From assembly GCA_025449115.1 (NCBI GenBank), contig JAHLKC010000070.1, positions 124,001 to 188,000 of the forward strand: a DNA stretch of 64,000 nt. Reading direction: 5' to 3'. This stretch comes from Chytridium lagenaria. Lineage: Eukaryota > Chytridiomycota > Chytridiomycetes > Chytridiales > Chytridiaceae. The translations under genes and the position numbers were made by a program. Each line of letters opens with the position of its first letter. Positions within the stretch are counted from its first letter, which is position 1. A model generated the notes under the pieces. The model worked only from the letters and a program-made list of their open reading frames with translations, was not told where the DNA came from and did not search any database. Below, in pieces: positions 1 through 12,755 of the stretch.

Positions 1-906
1 TAGCTTTCTTCACTGGAGGGGTACGAGATATTTGGTATCATACCAAAAATACATCTTGATATTCCCAATTGCCCTTTAATATTATTGAGTACAGAGCAGG
101 TAAAAAACAACAACAAAGAAGAACCCATGCGTACCTGATTTGGTTTTGTCCAGCAAATCCTTAAGATCTGCAAAACAATCCCCTTCCACGTAATAATCCA
201 TTCGAAGACTTGGAACTCCCACAACCACACGCGTGACCTGACCAGCAGTTACAGCGACATGTAGACTCAATCTCTTCCATATCAAATCGGATCCCCCAGA
301 AAAGTGCTCCTGTCCTTTCCTTGCGGCAACCATCCATCTCTTTAAATCAATATCATGGTTTGCGCATTCCAAGAGAATGCTGGTACAGCATCTCAAAGCC
401 CGTTCGCAGGTCAGGTTAGAGTTGACTTCGTTTTCCGTTTGGGAAAATGTGACAAGGATGGCGTCCCCCAGAAACTTTACAATATCTCCTTGATAATTCA
501 GTACCTTTGATGCAATCTACATATGGTTTGAACTCATCAAAGCTGCAAGCCTCTATGCGTACCTTTGAAATGTACTCTCCGACAGCTTCAGATAGGGCTT
601 CGGATGAGAGCTTACCGAGTATGCGAACCTAGGAACTCAGATGCGTCTCATTTTTTATATTCTTACGAAATAAGAGGATAAACTGCTGTAACCCGATATA
701 TCAATCATCGCCACCGCCATGAACTCTGTTTTCCAGTACGGTGTGTCGGAATTTAAACTATCGACCAGTTCCCTCATCCTAGCCCCATCCTCCAAAAGAT
801 CCGACACATACTGAGCGACATACGCTGAGACATCTACATCCAGTAATGAAGAAGGGGTATGTGATGAAGGAATAACCATGTGCTCTCTCACTTTTTTCAG
901 TTTCAC
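1..906 (-). CDS. Soluble adenylyl cyclase-like protein, copy 1 (3' part beyond window)
   Basis: N-terminal class III nucleotidyl cyclase domain of an ADCY10/sAC-type enzyme, which makes cAMP (or cGMP) from ATP (GTP) in the cytosol. Exons by eye: 906-667, 628-563, 504-135 and 73 to beyond base 1; all junctions keep phase. The two metal-binding Asp motifs are present: MAVAMIDISGYSSL in exon 1 and KFLGDAILVTF in exon 3, so the C1 half should be catalytically competent. The protein probably starts at the ATG at 906 (MKLKKVREH). The cut 3' part should hold the second cyclase domain and the AAA ATPase, as in the paralogue just upstream at 1155-6775. It starts only about 250 bp past that gene's stop on the same strand. 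No frameshift is visible here. Class is clear; substrate choice is not visible. Confidence 0.85.
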
Positions 907-1145
907 GATTGCATGTGTTTATTCGGATATAATAAAGATGATTTACGTGCAATTTACGGTTCCCATTGTACAATTGTTCGAAGGCAGAAATTGAGGAAGG
1001 ACTCCTACCTACAGATCGGCATGTGCCATGTTCCGAAGATATCCACTCCATCCTCTGCAGTGGACTCCGGCGGGGGTCTGATTCCATTTACTGATGCTTC
1101 GAGGCTGAAACCTCTACTAAGTTGTATCCCGTAAATAAATACAAT

Positions 1146-1157
1146 TTTATTTATTCA
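1146..1157 (-). terminator. Poly(A) signal overlapping the stop of sAC copy 2
   Basis: On the minus strand the stop TGA is followed at once by two overlapping AATAAA-type hexamers, the first sharing its leading bases with the stop region. The 3' UTR would then be very short, leaving about 200 bp as promoter of copy 1. Confidence 0.45.
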
Positions 1158-4100
1158 TGTTGGCCGTAAATCGCTCTCATCGTCAATGTCATCAGAAAGT
1201 TGTTCAAGGGCAAACTTCTCAAGCATAACCCCCCCCATATTTCGAAACATCGCAGCTGCCCTGTGAGAGTATATTCTTTTGTCATCACAATCTGTGGAAA
1301 GAATTCCAATACACGAACACATCAACGCGCCGAGAGAAACTAAATCTCCACCCTTCAGATAGCCTCCCAAACAATGACTTCCTCCGTAAGATTGCTTTGA
1401 TTTGGGGAATCATCCGATGCCCTTGGCCCAAAAATGATGAAACGCAGCTCGCCCGCAAACACTCGACACTTCAAAAAGCAATGAGAATCCAGCAACCTTG
1501 ATAAACTTTTGCTTGATAACAGAGAGAACCTTTTGCAAGTTTTCTGAATCTACGATTGCAGTGCACGGGGACGACTTGAACATAGATACGGCCATAAAGA
1601 TATTGACCGCAGCAAAGAAAGAAGTGAAGTGGTTGTCGACAAATGAATACGTTGCAAGTTCCTCCGCGAAAAGTACCATCGACTGAACGAAATCCTTGTC
1701 ATTCTTCCCAGACATCAAAGCGCATAGAAGAGAAGGCCAGGTCCCAAAATAGCCAAAGACGGCTTGCCGTTTTTCTTTGGAATAGAGGAAACCAGCTCCT
1801 CAAGTAAATTTCTCCATGTTTGAAACGCCTTATCGTTTTTAACAAAAAAAGATTCGTTCAACAAGATAAGGAGAACCGCTGTTGTCCAAAACGCGTCTTT
1901 CGGAAACATTTCCCTGATCATGACCACAGTGACTTGAGGATTTATATCGAATAAGTTCCCTACGAAAAAGTTTGCCTGTCCAATGGGGGCTGGACCCCTT
2001 GAACAATTCAACTTCGTTCTTTCGTTCCGTCCAGTAAGAAGTGTGGAGAGCACATGCCTTCAAGCACTCCATAGGATCCAAGAAAAGGTTCGTAACCGCA
2101 ATAGCATAAATATTGAACCGGTGTGCAAGCCATATTAGGATATTTTAAATCGTAACAGACGGCACTTTTTCAGAAATGCCCTTGCGATTATACAACCCAA
2201 TTTCGACTTGGAAATCACTAGCGCAGCAAAAGAAAGCGCCGTAAAACAGTTTTCTGGATTCCGTCTGTTGTTCGAAAGAGCGTACTGCACCCTCCATATC
2301 AGCACCATAGCTTTGTACTCGATCTCAAAGACTCATCGAGATTCGATAAAATCATCAAGGCGTACAACGCGAGGTCTAAAGGTTCCAGATCCTTGACAAC
2401 CGGAGCCTTCCCTTGAGCCAATCCGCCTCTTGTCCAAATCCAAAGTTGAAAACTTTAAAAATGCTTCGGACCACGGCTTTTGTAGCCCCTTTACGATCGA
2501 CCGGCCATGTGACCCCGTATAGCGCTAGAGCGTCAATGGCAAAGTGCTTCACTTTCGACGGCGGTAAAATGCTTGTTGAAGACCAAGCGAGTTTCGCAAG
2601 AGCTTCGGCCTTCATCTTTCTGCTCATCAAAACTTCCTTGCCATATTTCATGTCTTCGGATGCATTTTGCTCCATTTCCGTAATGTCAAGAAAATATTTG
2701 GTGGCATCGTAGTAATGACCGTCCGCACAGAATGCACAACTGCAAAGCAATCGGTCGCAGGTAATAAGAATTTAATGGTTAGAAATGTAATCAAGGTCAA
2801 AAACCAAACCAAAAAAAACAAAAAATAACACAACAACAATTAAGTCAAATCAGTGCAAAATTATATTCTTACCCCAACTCGAAACCAATATGAATTATCT
2901 TTCCGTGCATTCCACTCTTCCAATAATGATGGTAAATAGTCGGCATCTTTGATTTTCTCTCATCCGGATGTAATCTCACGTGATCCTCGTATCTTTGCGC
3001 AATTTTCTGGTGCATTGCCTGTCGCTCTACGAGGGAGATGTTGTCGTATATCGCATTTTTGATTGTGATGTGACGGAAAAAGATGTTGGGGTCGTCGTCA
3101 CTAAAGCCGCCCTTCGGGTCCGTTTCAATTTTCAAGAAGTCGTGCTTATCAAATTGTCTCATATCCACAATCAGGCTTTTTGATGTAACCTGTTCGTCCG
3201 ATTCATCGCAGAATAAAAATAGCACATCACCAACAGAAAAGTACTGCCCGAAAAGTGATGCGAGTCTCAGGATTGTTTGAAGACGCGGATGCAGACTGGC
3301 AAAAGTAAGATAATCGATTTTTATATCGCAGTACCTATCAAACTTGGCCAGAATGATGGTTTCGATTTTCGTTGAAAAGAGATTATCTAGAGACTGAGAG
3401 AACTTATAGTCGCCGATTCTAGCATTTCCACCCGGGTATTTATCTGCAAGATACGACGCCAATGTATCAACCTGCAGTAAATTTCCATTGGTTTTCTCTA
3501 TGATGCCTACACAGCGATTACAATTTAATACAACATAAAATAACGTACTGTCGATAAGCTGGGGATTATTAATCGTAATTCCAAAGGCTTTGAGCTAATA
3601 CGATTAGACAAACCCTTCGGCACTTATAAGATTACCAAGAAAGCCTGTACTTCCTCATGCCGCAATCCTGATAGTTGTAGTCTTACATCAAAAGCAATGC
3701 TATTGATCGCGTGGCTAGCATCAACAGGTCGAGAGAATACAACCAGCAAAATCTACAAAAGTAGATTAATATAAGCGCGAGAACTAGTAATACGTTTGTA
3801 CTTATTTTAGTAATCTCATAAAGAACATCCAAAGAGATTCGATCAAACCACTAATAAATATTAGCATTAATCTTATTCAATGCATATTCCAAACCTGAAC
3901 ATCGTCAAGGAGAAGGGCAATACGATATTCTCGAAGAATGTACGCAATAAATTTACTCGTAGTAGGCTTGAATCCATCCCTCAACATCTTGGAAAGCGGG
4001 TTATTGTCAACATCAGAAATGGAACCTCCGGCAGCTAATCTCGCGATTAGGCTAGCATATGCTGGAATCTCTCCACATTTTTCTAGCACTCGAGAGATTC

Positions 4101-6775
4101 CATTATCAGGACTTAAAGTCATGAAACTTTTTGTTGCGCCAGCCGAGGGGCGATTCGACATAGGACTCTCATCGTCGTCGTCTAGAATGAAGGGTAAAAG
4201 TTTGCTCAAAATTATCTGTAGGATGCAATATGGACTGAGGTGACGTTAGAAATAAGAGGCCAGGTATTACTAAATTAAAACCTTGATTGCTCGACTTCGT
4301 TGCCTTAAAATTCATGTCAGAAGGGAAAAAAACCTTTAACGCACCTCTAATGATACTACGAAACCAAAATTAAAAGAGAGAAAGAAATTAAATTCAATTA
4401 GAAGTTCAAAAGTAAACAACACAAATACCAAGATTCCACCAGATTATCTCTAAGGTACTTGTGGCAATACGAAATAAGGTTCGACTTGCCCATTCCGCTG
4501 GCACCTTCAACCGAGGCTATGAACTGGTCCGTTCTACCGTTAAACCAGCTCTCAAAGTTTTCCTGAAGAACTTTCCATTCGCTAAAGTTACCAATGAGAG
4601 TTTCTTTTTTTGGAAACAATGATTGTCGGCGTCCAGGAGACAACGGTGAGGCTTCAACGCTCCATACTTGAATATCCCCATCTTTGCCTTTTAACTTAAG
4701 TCACAAAAGAAAGATTAACCTGGGATCATTTACAAAATAAAAAGTGGGACAAACCTTGAATTTTCCTAAATCGACGCAAGAGTAATGATCGGAAACCATT
4801 TGCTGCGTTTTAAAATCAATCGCAACGCTTTTAATCTCGCGTTTCACATTCAATAATCTCGACGCCAAATTAAATACGTCCCCTTTAAATATCATTGAGT
4901 GACAAACAAAATAGTGTATGGGTATTACCCAAGAGCCTTGCTTCCTTTCGGTCTGCAGTTCCGACTGTACCAAATAGAATATCACCGGTTGCCACAGCCA
5001 GAGATAAAATATTCGCATCTTCATTCGCAAGTTCAGAGACAAACGCTATCGCCGCCTTCAGCGCGAACAAACCACATTTTTCATGGGAAAAGGGCTTGGC
5101 ATCGTAAGACTTTAATGACTGAAGTTTAAACTCACCGGAAGTCCGAAGCAGGCTAGAAAAGTTTGGCCCTTGTCATCGACTATAAGCATTTAGTCACAGA
5201 AAAAGATTAACAAAAGACAAAACAAACGAAAGAAGTAGTGAGAGGTTTGTTATAAGTGAGGACAATCGATATCGTATAACGTACCAGAACATTGCTGAAA
5301 AACGCCATCAAACTGATTCACTTTCTCCAGAAACCTTTCCAAAAAATGCTGTGTTTCATCCGGCCCCACAGTTTTCACAAACTTCACAAACAGGACACTT
5401 AGAGTTCGATACTCGTTTCGAAAATCGTTCCTCACATTCACGACCGGCGTGAAAGCAGAAGGACGAATCGAATCTCCATTCCCTGCGTCAATTTGAATAT
5501 TGCTAGCAGATTTGGACTTGATGCGGAATAGAACCGACTTGTTCACAAACATGTTGACAAATGATGAGACGGGTGTATCTACGATTGCGGAGGCCGTTGT
5601 AAGAGTGCGGCGGAGGGTTGGCCGTTGAGAAACGCTTTGAAAATCGTTAATTTAGGATTGTAATAAAGAAGCTTACGTAGCTACTCTTAAAGAGCGAGAG
5701 ATAGCATCTAGTCGATTTTTAGACACAACCATATGCCCATTTCGAAAGTGCTGATCGGATGGCGACATTGGTAAGTCCTGCAAGACAGAGTTCGATATTC
5801 CAAGCTCTCCTAAATTGGTGTTATAAAATATAAAACTACGAGAGGCGCGAATATTGACAGAAAAAAAAAGTTTGTTCTCTATTCTCACCTGATTTGGCCT
5901 CATCAAGCAACTTCCCTAAATCCTCAAAGCACGTCCCCTCAACATAATAATCAAGCCTTGACTCAGGATCGCCAACAATCACATGCGACACCATCCCGGC
6001 TGTTACAGCAACATGAAGACTGAGAGTAGATCGACCCCCCCCATCGTCGGTGCTTATCGTTGAAGCTCCTGATGTGTAAGCAACATTATGATCTTCTGTT
6101 CTAATCTCTGACGGATGTACCCTGATTGCATTCGTCCATCGTTTAAAATCGATATTATATGCAGGGCAGTTCATAAGTACTTCACAGCAGCAAGCAACGG
6201 CAGTGATGGATGTGTGGTTGGCTCGATTTGGGGATGATGCAAAAGAAACAAGAATCGCGTCGCCTAGGGTCAAATAATGTCAATACCAATAAAATACGCC
6301 TTCGATTTTTTCGAAATAATGCAAACCTAGGAACTAGATATTTTCATTAGAAATGATGCTAAGAAACTATCAAACGGTTGGTACCTTGATAATATCGCCA
6401 CCATATGCTAGCCACGATGGAAGCAATCTAGTTCCCTTTAGAAAAAGAACAAGATATCTCAATAAACTGGTACCTTATTCATGTACTCGCCAACCGCCTC
6501 ACTGATGGCTTCCGATGAAAACTTACCCAATTGTTCATTCTAGATAACGCGGAAAGTTCAGTCAGGAAAAAACAAACACCAGACAATCATCAGCTTCTTA
6601 CAAAATAAGACGTGAGACCGCTATAACCCGCAATATCAATCATCGCAACAGCCATATACTCTGATTCAACAAAAGGTTGCCCGTCCGTCAATTTCGCCAA
6701 CAGTTCCCCCCTCCTATTCTCATCGACTGCTATTCTCCGAACATAGCTAGCCACATAAGGAGAAACGTCCTGCAT
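1155..6775 (-). CDS. Soluble adenylyl cyclase-like protein, copy 2 (C1-C2-AAA)
   Basis: Complete sAC/ADCY10-type gene of about 17 or more exons. Order: C1 cyclase (6775-5677; AMIDIAGYS and KFLGDAILVSF carry the metal-binding Asp residues), C2 cyclase (5634-4755; VDDKGQTFLACFGLPPF, then LLGDVFNLASRLL with the Asn/Arg pair), and an AAA/NTPase module with Walker A EGASGMGKSNL (4429-4687) and Walker B LLLDDVQ near 3900. A long alpha-helical C-terminal region follows and ends at TGA 1157-1155. In animals such enzymes respond to bicarbonate and calcium; that is family knowledge, not seen here. Exons: 6775-6602, 6539-6474, about 6409-6450 (51 nt), 6333-6327, 6263-5889, 5809-5677, 5634-5285, 5179-5136, 5094-4929, 4882-4755, 4687-4429, 4234-3895, 3850-3802, 3752-3636, 3594-3549, 3506-2873 and from 2739 on. 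One-base frame breaks lie near 4755, 3802, 2420 and 1720. The start could be in a further upstream exon near 6977, because a stop or splice AG lies just before the ATG at 6775. Confidence 0.85.
6327..6333 (-). other. 7-nt micro-exon in the C1 domain of sAC copy 2
   Basis: The reading GGDIIK (exon ending near 6400) must join to GDAILV (exon starting at 6263) through Phe-Leu-Gly. The only bases that supply this in phase are the seven at 6333-6327 (TTCCTAG), flanked by AG upstream and GT downstream. With it, the sum of exon phases is correct from 6775 to 4882. The paralogue at 1-906 has no intron here and encodes the same residues in one exon. Confidence 0.65.
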
Positions 6776-6977
6776 GACCCAGTTTCTTTTCGCCCAACCT
6801 CCTTGTCGTCCTTGTCCAGCAAAGAGACGGGCAGGCTCTTGAAGTTCCAGCTAGTTTGAGCAAAGTGTATTGTGGCGAATTGAAGACGAGGAATGAAACA
6901 TGCTTCGGGTGAAATGAGGAGTGATGAGATGTCCCCATTGTACTTAGCTGATTTACTATGGGATGGGAGATCACCAT

Positions 6978-7634
6978 TTTTTCTCGGTTAGAAACATCTG
7001 ACCCATTGGGACCGTCTAAATTAGACTACCTAAAGAGTGGAAGTCATCGTCCACAGCTATAGACCGCTAACCCTTGGCATCGTTTTGATCGTTTCAAGAG
7101 TAGTATTTCTTATCCATACAGATAATGATAAATGTCAAGATAACATGGGAGGCATTATTGCGACAGTTTTATTTATTACTAATGACTACATAACATGAGA
7201 AAGCAATAGAACGTGTAACGACGCGATAGTTTTTCTCCTCCGAAAATGACTTTCGCAGCGTTTGTTTCAAGATCATGTGTGTCTGTGTGATATGTAACTG
7301 TACATCCAACATTGACCAGGAATACCGACAACATGGTGCGCCAGTGGGGTCCACCTCTTACTTCATGTGTTTGATAGTGAAAAAAGAAGATCCAATGGCT
7401 TCGCACTCTCTCCTTCCTTCATCCACCTCCAGTGTCGTATACACATTGATTTTTTTTGGGAGATTTTTGCAAAAACTTGGAGCCCTCTATATTAATTATT
7501 AAAGTGGTTGAAATTGGGCCAAGAGATGTACATGAGGGATTACAAAACCAAAAAAGGCGCCATAGCAACTGTACAATAGAAAAGCAACAACACCGTAAAG
7601 GAATCGAAAAGAGAAAAGCGCTCTTCCCCCGCCG
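6978..7634. other. Intergenic spacer
   Basis: No conserved coding sequence seen. It holds the 5' flank of sAC copy 2 and the 3' flank of the 7TM-RGS gene; a minus-strand AATAAA-like motif (TTTATT on plus) lies near 7170. Confidence 0.4.
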
Positions 7635-10122
7635 TTATCCCAAAACCCTTCTCCTCCTCACATTCCCAACCGCCATTTTCGCATAAAACTTTGCAAAAGA
7701 ATTATAAAACATATTATCCACAACATACTCACAAGCCCGATCAAACACATCCACCGTAACCTGTCCCGTTTCAAACGCCAACGCCACCGCATGCCGAACG
7801 TCAGCAGGGATATTGATTTCCAACGGTGACGTTGCCGACGTGAAGGTTCGATGAACGAGAAAAAAGGAGGATTTGAGTGACGCTGGGACTGGACGATGAG
7901 TTTCAAAACTTGGAGGCTGGGTCTCGGGTTGTTTTGGATCGTTGGAGTCGACGGAGGTTCGCATGGAGGTTGTGGGATCTGAACGGATTGTTTCGATGGA
8001 GCCTCGGGGTTCGTCGGGTGTGCTAAAGAGTTTACGATGGAGGAAGGATTGTTTTGTAGAGTGGGTGGAGCGGAGGGGGTCTTCGGACATGGGTTGGGTC
8101 GAGGTGACGAATTGGGAGGAAGGGGAGGCGAGAACTTTTGCTTTAAGGTGTTGGACTTCTTCGTAGAACATGATGTTTTCAACGGAGAAATCTAGGGGAG
8201 GTATGCGGTCAATAAGAACTTTAAGAGAGGATGGGAAGTACCTCCGATGCAAAATCGCTTGAATTCTCGAACCATTGCAGGATCCGCCAACACTTTTTTG
8301 AAAGAGACAAGTGATAACCCCATTTCCAGGTTTTTCTTACGAGCCTTCTCCTCTCCATACGATCGAATGACCGGGATGATCTAGATTGATTCAGAGCAAT
8401 TACTTAAAAAGAAATAAAGAGGAAGATGGAGCCTTACAATGGAAGTGAGGAAGGTGACGTAGATGACTAGATTCATAACAAAAAGTTGTTGACAATCACC
8501 GAATACTTTTGCGTAAAAGTTAACGCAAGATGAGCGGCGACTGCGATAAATGTAAAGATGATGGCGATGATGATGTCAACACGAATGCCATGCTGTATAT
8601 ACACCGCAAAAATAAATTACATGTAAGTATTGTCGTCGAAATCGAAAACGTTTACCAACAAATAAGATAAAGTATTAACATCGTCAAAAATTGAAGATAT
8701 TTTCAAAACAGAGAATAAACGGAGCACCACGACTATCGCTCACAACAAAAAAATGAAAGAAACCAAAAAAGAAACACTCACATTATCCCTCACATTTCTC
8801 AACATAAACAAAATCACCGGAAACACCCCAAAGTAAACACAACCTCCACCCCAATCACCGGAAAAAACGGCCAAGAAAACTGACTACAACTTTCCTGCAC
8901 CACCCCATCCTCCTTGATGACCTCCCCGACCCCAATTCTCGTGACATTCTCAAAATTCGCACCCCCAGGTCCAAACGGCGCAACCACCATCCTCGGCACA
9001 ACACCAACCTGTGGCACAAACAATAACGCAAAACAATACAAAAAGAGGACAACGCCCACCACCACCAAAACCCGCGCTAACCGTTCATCAGCGACGCGTT
9101 CACGGTTTTCAAACCACCACGTTGAGTAGGGGGTTGTGTTGAATGTGTCGTCATCGGGAGGTGGGGAGATGGGGAGATGAAGACGTCCTGATGCGAGATC
9201 AACGGTGATCATGGGAGATGTTTGTGGGGGGTATGTATTGTTTCGTTGATCCGTTGGCATTGTCGAGCCGATGAAAGAGGAGGTGGGGTGTTTTCCTTGC
9301 ATGTCGCTGGTTTCTGAATGGGAGAGAGAGGATGTGGAGGGATTGATGAGGGAGGGAGATTGGACGAGGGAGCGACGCCATGATGCTTTGGATTCGGAGA
9401 AACGGTAGAGGTAGAGGAGACGAGCCCCTTTGAGGGCTATGCAGATGAACCAGAGACCTAGACCCATAGTGCGGGCGGATACAAAAAGTCTAATAAAAAT
9501 AGTAAGAGTTTTTTTAAGGGTAAGACTTACACGCAGGGTATGGATACGTTGAAGATGAAAAACCAACCAAACACAAGTAACCCGGATATCATTGAAACAA
9601 TCTACACATCATTTAATTCTACGCGCACACAATCCCCACCCCCTTCCAAAATAAATAAATAAAGAAAAACAAAAAGAAAATCAAACACCCTTTCCATCGC
9701 CTTTTATTCCTCACTCACACGATTCCCCTCACCCCTCCTACAAAAACAAAAACCCCTCCCATCACCAGAACCCTAACGTCCACACACTCACGACCCAAAA
9801 CCCCCTCCCCATCACCAGAACCATAACGTCCACACATGACTCACGACCCCCCCCAATAAGAAAAAAGAACAAAAAAAAAAGCCACCTACCGCCTGAATCA
9901 CCGACACCCAAACCCCCGAATGATTCACCGCATGAAACCTCCTTCGAACCACAAACAACACAATCGGAATCCCATAATATCTATTTCTCATTCAAAAAAC
10001 AACCATCAAAACACACCCACTTACGGTACTGAAAAAAACGTCCCGGCACGTACGACCACCTTAAACATCTCAACCGGTTCACTGGGGGTCGGGGACCCTG
10101 TGGGTTGTGGGAAGGTGGACAT
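7635..10122 (-). CDS. 7TM-RGS fusion receptor
   Basis: Seven-transmembrane receptor joined to an RGS domain, which speeds GTP hydrolysis on G-alpha at the plasma membrane. Exons by eye: 10122-10025, 9980-9890, 9601-9531, 9489-8782, 8592-8438, 8380-8242, 8191-7635. TM1 lies around YYGIPIVLFVVRR, TM2-TM3 around 9600-9400, TM4 at VLVVVGVVLFLYCFALLF, TM5 ends at RNVRDNHGIRVD (typical of fungal RGS receptors), TM6-TM7 at 8590-8440. The RGS domain starts at EFKRFCIGDFSVENIMFYEE and ends at YVVDNMFYNSFAKFYAKM. A Ser/Thr/Pro-rich loop of about 120 aa separates TM3 and TM4, and a low-complexity insert of about 100 aa splits the RGS fold. One-base frame breaks near 8845 and 8515 (T run). The start at 10122 (MSTFPQPTG) fits the splice phase. 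Plant AtRGS1 and Aspergillus GprK share this idea, but orthology is not shown. Confidence 0.85.
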
Positions 10123-10731
10123 TTGGTTTTTGATTTGGATATATGAAAATAGGTGTGATGATGAGACGAGATGTGTGTGGGTTGAATAGGGAAAGAGTTG
10201 TAATGGCGACGGTGGGGAACGACGATGGAGAGTTGGGATGATGATGAATGATGGATGGTTGCGGATCACACAGCACACTTAAGACACAAGTTTGACTATG
10301 TTACACCCCACACATTCCTATCAATCAGGACGGTGGGCGCGAAAGAAAAGAACCAAAAAAAATCAACAAGAAGCTCTTGCAGAGAGACTGCACCTGTCTT
10401 GACCCTCGACAAAGAAGAACAATCATGTATTTACACATTGCACTTTAAACCTCTTGATCTCAAACTAAAAATATTATAAAAAAAGGTATCCAAGTCATTT
10501 TTATTCTTCACAAGCGTCCGTCAAGACACACAAAAAAAAAAGGCCGAAAAAAAAAGGGCATGCTCAAACAACAAAAAAGAAATGTTTCTCCACCATATAG
10601 CAAAAACCAACCTCCCAAAATAAAACTATATACATTCCACAACACCATGCAAAAAACAATAAAAATAGTGAAAAGGAGGGTTTAAAAATTCCCCTTCATC
10701 GTCCCAGTCGTCAACCCCGCACTCCCCCCAT
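10123..10731. other. Intergenic spacer
   Basis: 5' flank of the 7TM-RGS gene and 3' flank of the CBM21 gene. A-rich runs from about 10440 to 10670; no supported gene. Confidence 0.4.
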
Positions 10732-12755
10732 TCAAACTACATCCCCATAATACGGAAACGGCGGTGACGCAGAAAACGGCATCTCAACTCCCACAAACGG
10801 CGTCCCCCCAAAGTTCCCCCCAAACCCATTTGTCTTTTTCACAACAACAACACTCCTAACAGGTTGTTGTTGTTGAAAAGGTTGCGAGGGAGGAGCAGCA
10901 GCAGCCGGGATGAGCGACACCACTGGCTTTCGTTGAAACTCATTCGATATCCTCACCGCATCCGCCGCCATCGCCTCACCCAACCGCGCAGCATACTCTG
11001 CAGCAGCCTTGGAAGCCGCAGCGTAAGCCTTCAACGCCTCCCCGTCCAACGTTAAACTCGCGCGTCGAGGCGTGGCCGGGGTAGGGGTGGTCGCGGTCGC
11101 TGCAACCTCAACAGCCTCGATAACGTGATTTGCGCCTCCACGATTATCCCAAAACTCTGATCCTCCCATCATGCACTTGAGCGCAAATTCAATCGAAACT
11201 TGGCGTTGCGGGGAGGGAGGGAGCTTGGTCGCGTCAATTTCAATTTCGAGTGAGAAACGGTCGACACCAACAGTTCCGCCCATTGTAGCGCTAACGGTCC
11301 CACGGAAAAAGAGCGGGCATAGACTGATTAGTGGACGACCAGCCATCGGTGGTGTAAACGGCGACAAGGTTTTTTCTCAAAGAAATATTGCGGACGAGAA
11401 CGGTGCAGAGGAGGAGGAGACGGTGGCCGTCATCAGACTCAAGAAGACGCACAGTTTCCAGGCCAACGTTAGCGCCACCCGGAAGAGGTGATAAAGCAGA
11501 AGGTGTGGTCTTGGAGAGGAGGCACCAACGGCGAGGTGTTGAGGAGGCGGGTGGAAGCGGGGGTTTAGCGGTGGATGGAGAAGAGGATGCGGCGAGGGCT
11601 GTAGAACCTTGCATTTTGACGCGCCGACGAGCAGGAGAGGAGGATTGGAATTCAAAAGAGGAACGCGCTGTATGTGTCAATGTCGAGTCATCATCGTCCC
11701 ATGTTGTCGGGAAGAGACTCTGATGCAGCGAGGGGATCGGTGACAGTGTAGCGTTTTCCACGGGCAATGGCAGAAGGTGTAGCGTCGGATTGAAAGAGGC
11801 ATACGCGTTCGAGCGCGCGGTCAAATCGAAGAGAGTTCTGTAAGTGAAAAAGGGTTATTAGTATGGGCGTACGATTAGAAGAAAGAACCAATCAGAATGG
11901 AGGTGATACAAATAAATCCAAGAAAAAAGGGACCGGCTGGATCCAACCATGTTCAGATCCCTCCATCGCTTCTTCAATTTCAAGGGTAAACAGAAGCGAA
12001 GGGGCGGAGACTCAAAAAAAAATATATCCAAAATAAAAAAAACAAAACCAACAACTTTTGGGAGTTATGAAAGGAAGTGGATAAGTAATAGAAAAATGAT
12101 TATTTACCTTTATCCGACGACCAGACGACGATGTCGAAGAAGGAGAAGATATAGATACGTTTTTGTTCCTCACACTGTCGACAACAGACATGGGATACAT
12201 TGGCATCGTCACATCCTCCAACGACAAAGAAATAGCCTGCGACACCAAATCCTCCTCCATCCAAGCACGCACATTATCCTTCAAAATTGGTTTAACAGCA
12301 TTTTGGTGAGGAAAGGCAACACGAAGCGGTGTGGTAGCATGCGGAGCGTAATGGTTGTAAGACTTGTTGGGAGGAGAAAGGGAGAGCAAAGAAGATGAAG
12401 AATAGTGAAGGTTACGAGGCGGCGAGCCCACGGCGAGGGAGGCGATAGAAGCGAGAGGTGATGAGGCGTTAGGTGAGCCAGACAACAGAGTTGGAGAGGC
12501 GGTAGCCGTGGTTGATGATGTGTAGCGGGATGATGGTGAGACTGGTCTCGAGACCATGAGGGTAGGTGGAGATCCTGATGTGGTAAAGGTGAGGAGCGGA
12601 GATGAGGGAGGAGATGGAGAGAGACGGTGAGAATAGCGTTGGGCGGCTGATGATGCAGAGTGAATCATGACTTGACGCTTTTGGGTGTGGTGGTGCGAGT
12701 TTGAGATGATAGAGGTAGGAGGAGAGACGGCGAGGATGATGGGCGAGGCCGACAT
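10732..12755 (-). CDS. CBM21 protein, glycogen-targeting PP1 regulatory subunit
   Basis: Likely recruits protein phosphatase 1 (Glc7) to glycogen, like yeast Gac1/Pig2 and animal PPP1R3. Exon 1 (12755-12108) is Ser/Pro-rich and disordered; exon 2 (11837-10732) begins with NSLRFDRALERVCLF, an RVxF-like docking site followed by the acidic stretch usual in this family. CBM21 hallmarks follow: LVRNISLRKNLVAVYTTDGW, then GVDRFSLEIEID, then EFALKCMMGGSEFWDNRGG. The C-terminus is Ala- and Gln-rich (PFQQQQPVRSV) and ends at TGA 10732. One-base frame breaks near 11710 and in a T run near 11312 interrupt exon 2; the three readings join into one sensible protein. The start at 12755 (MSASPIILAV) is the first in-frame ATG and is uncertain. 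Confidence 0.8.
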
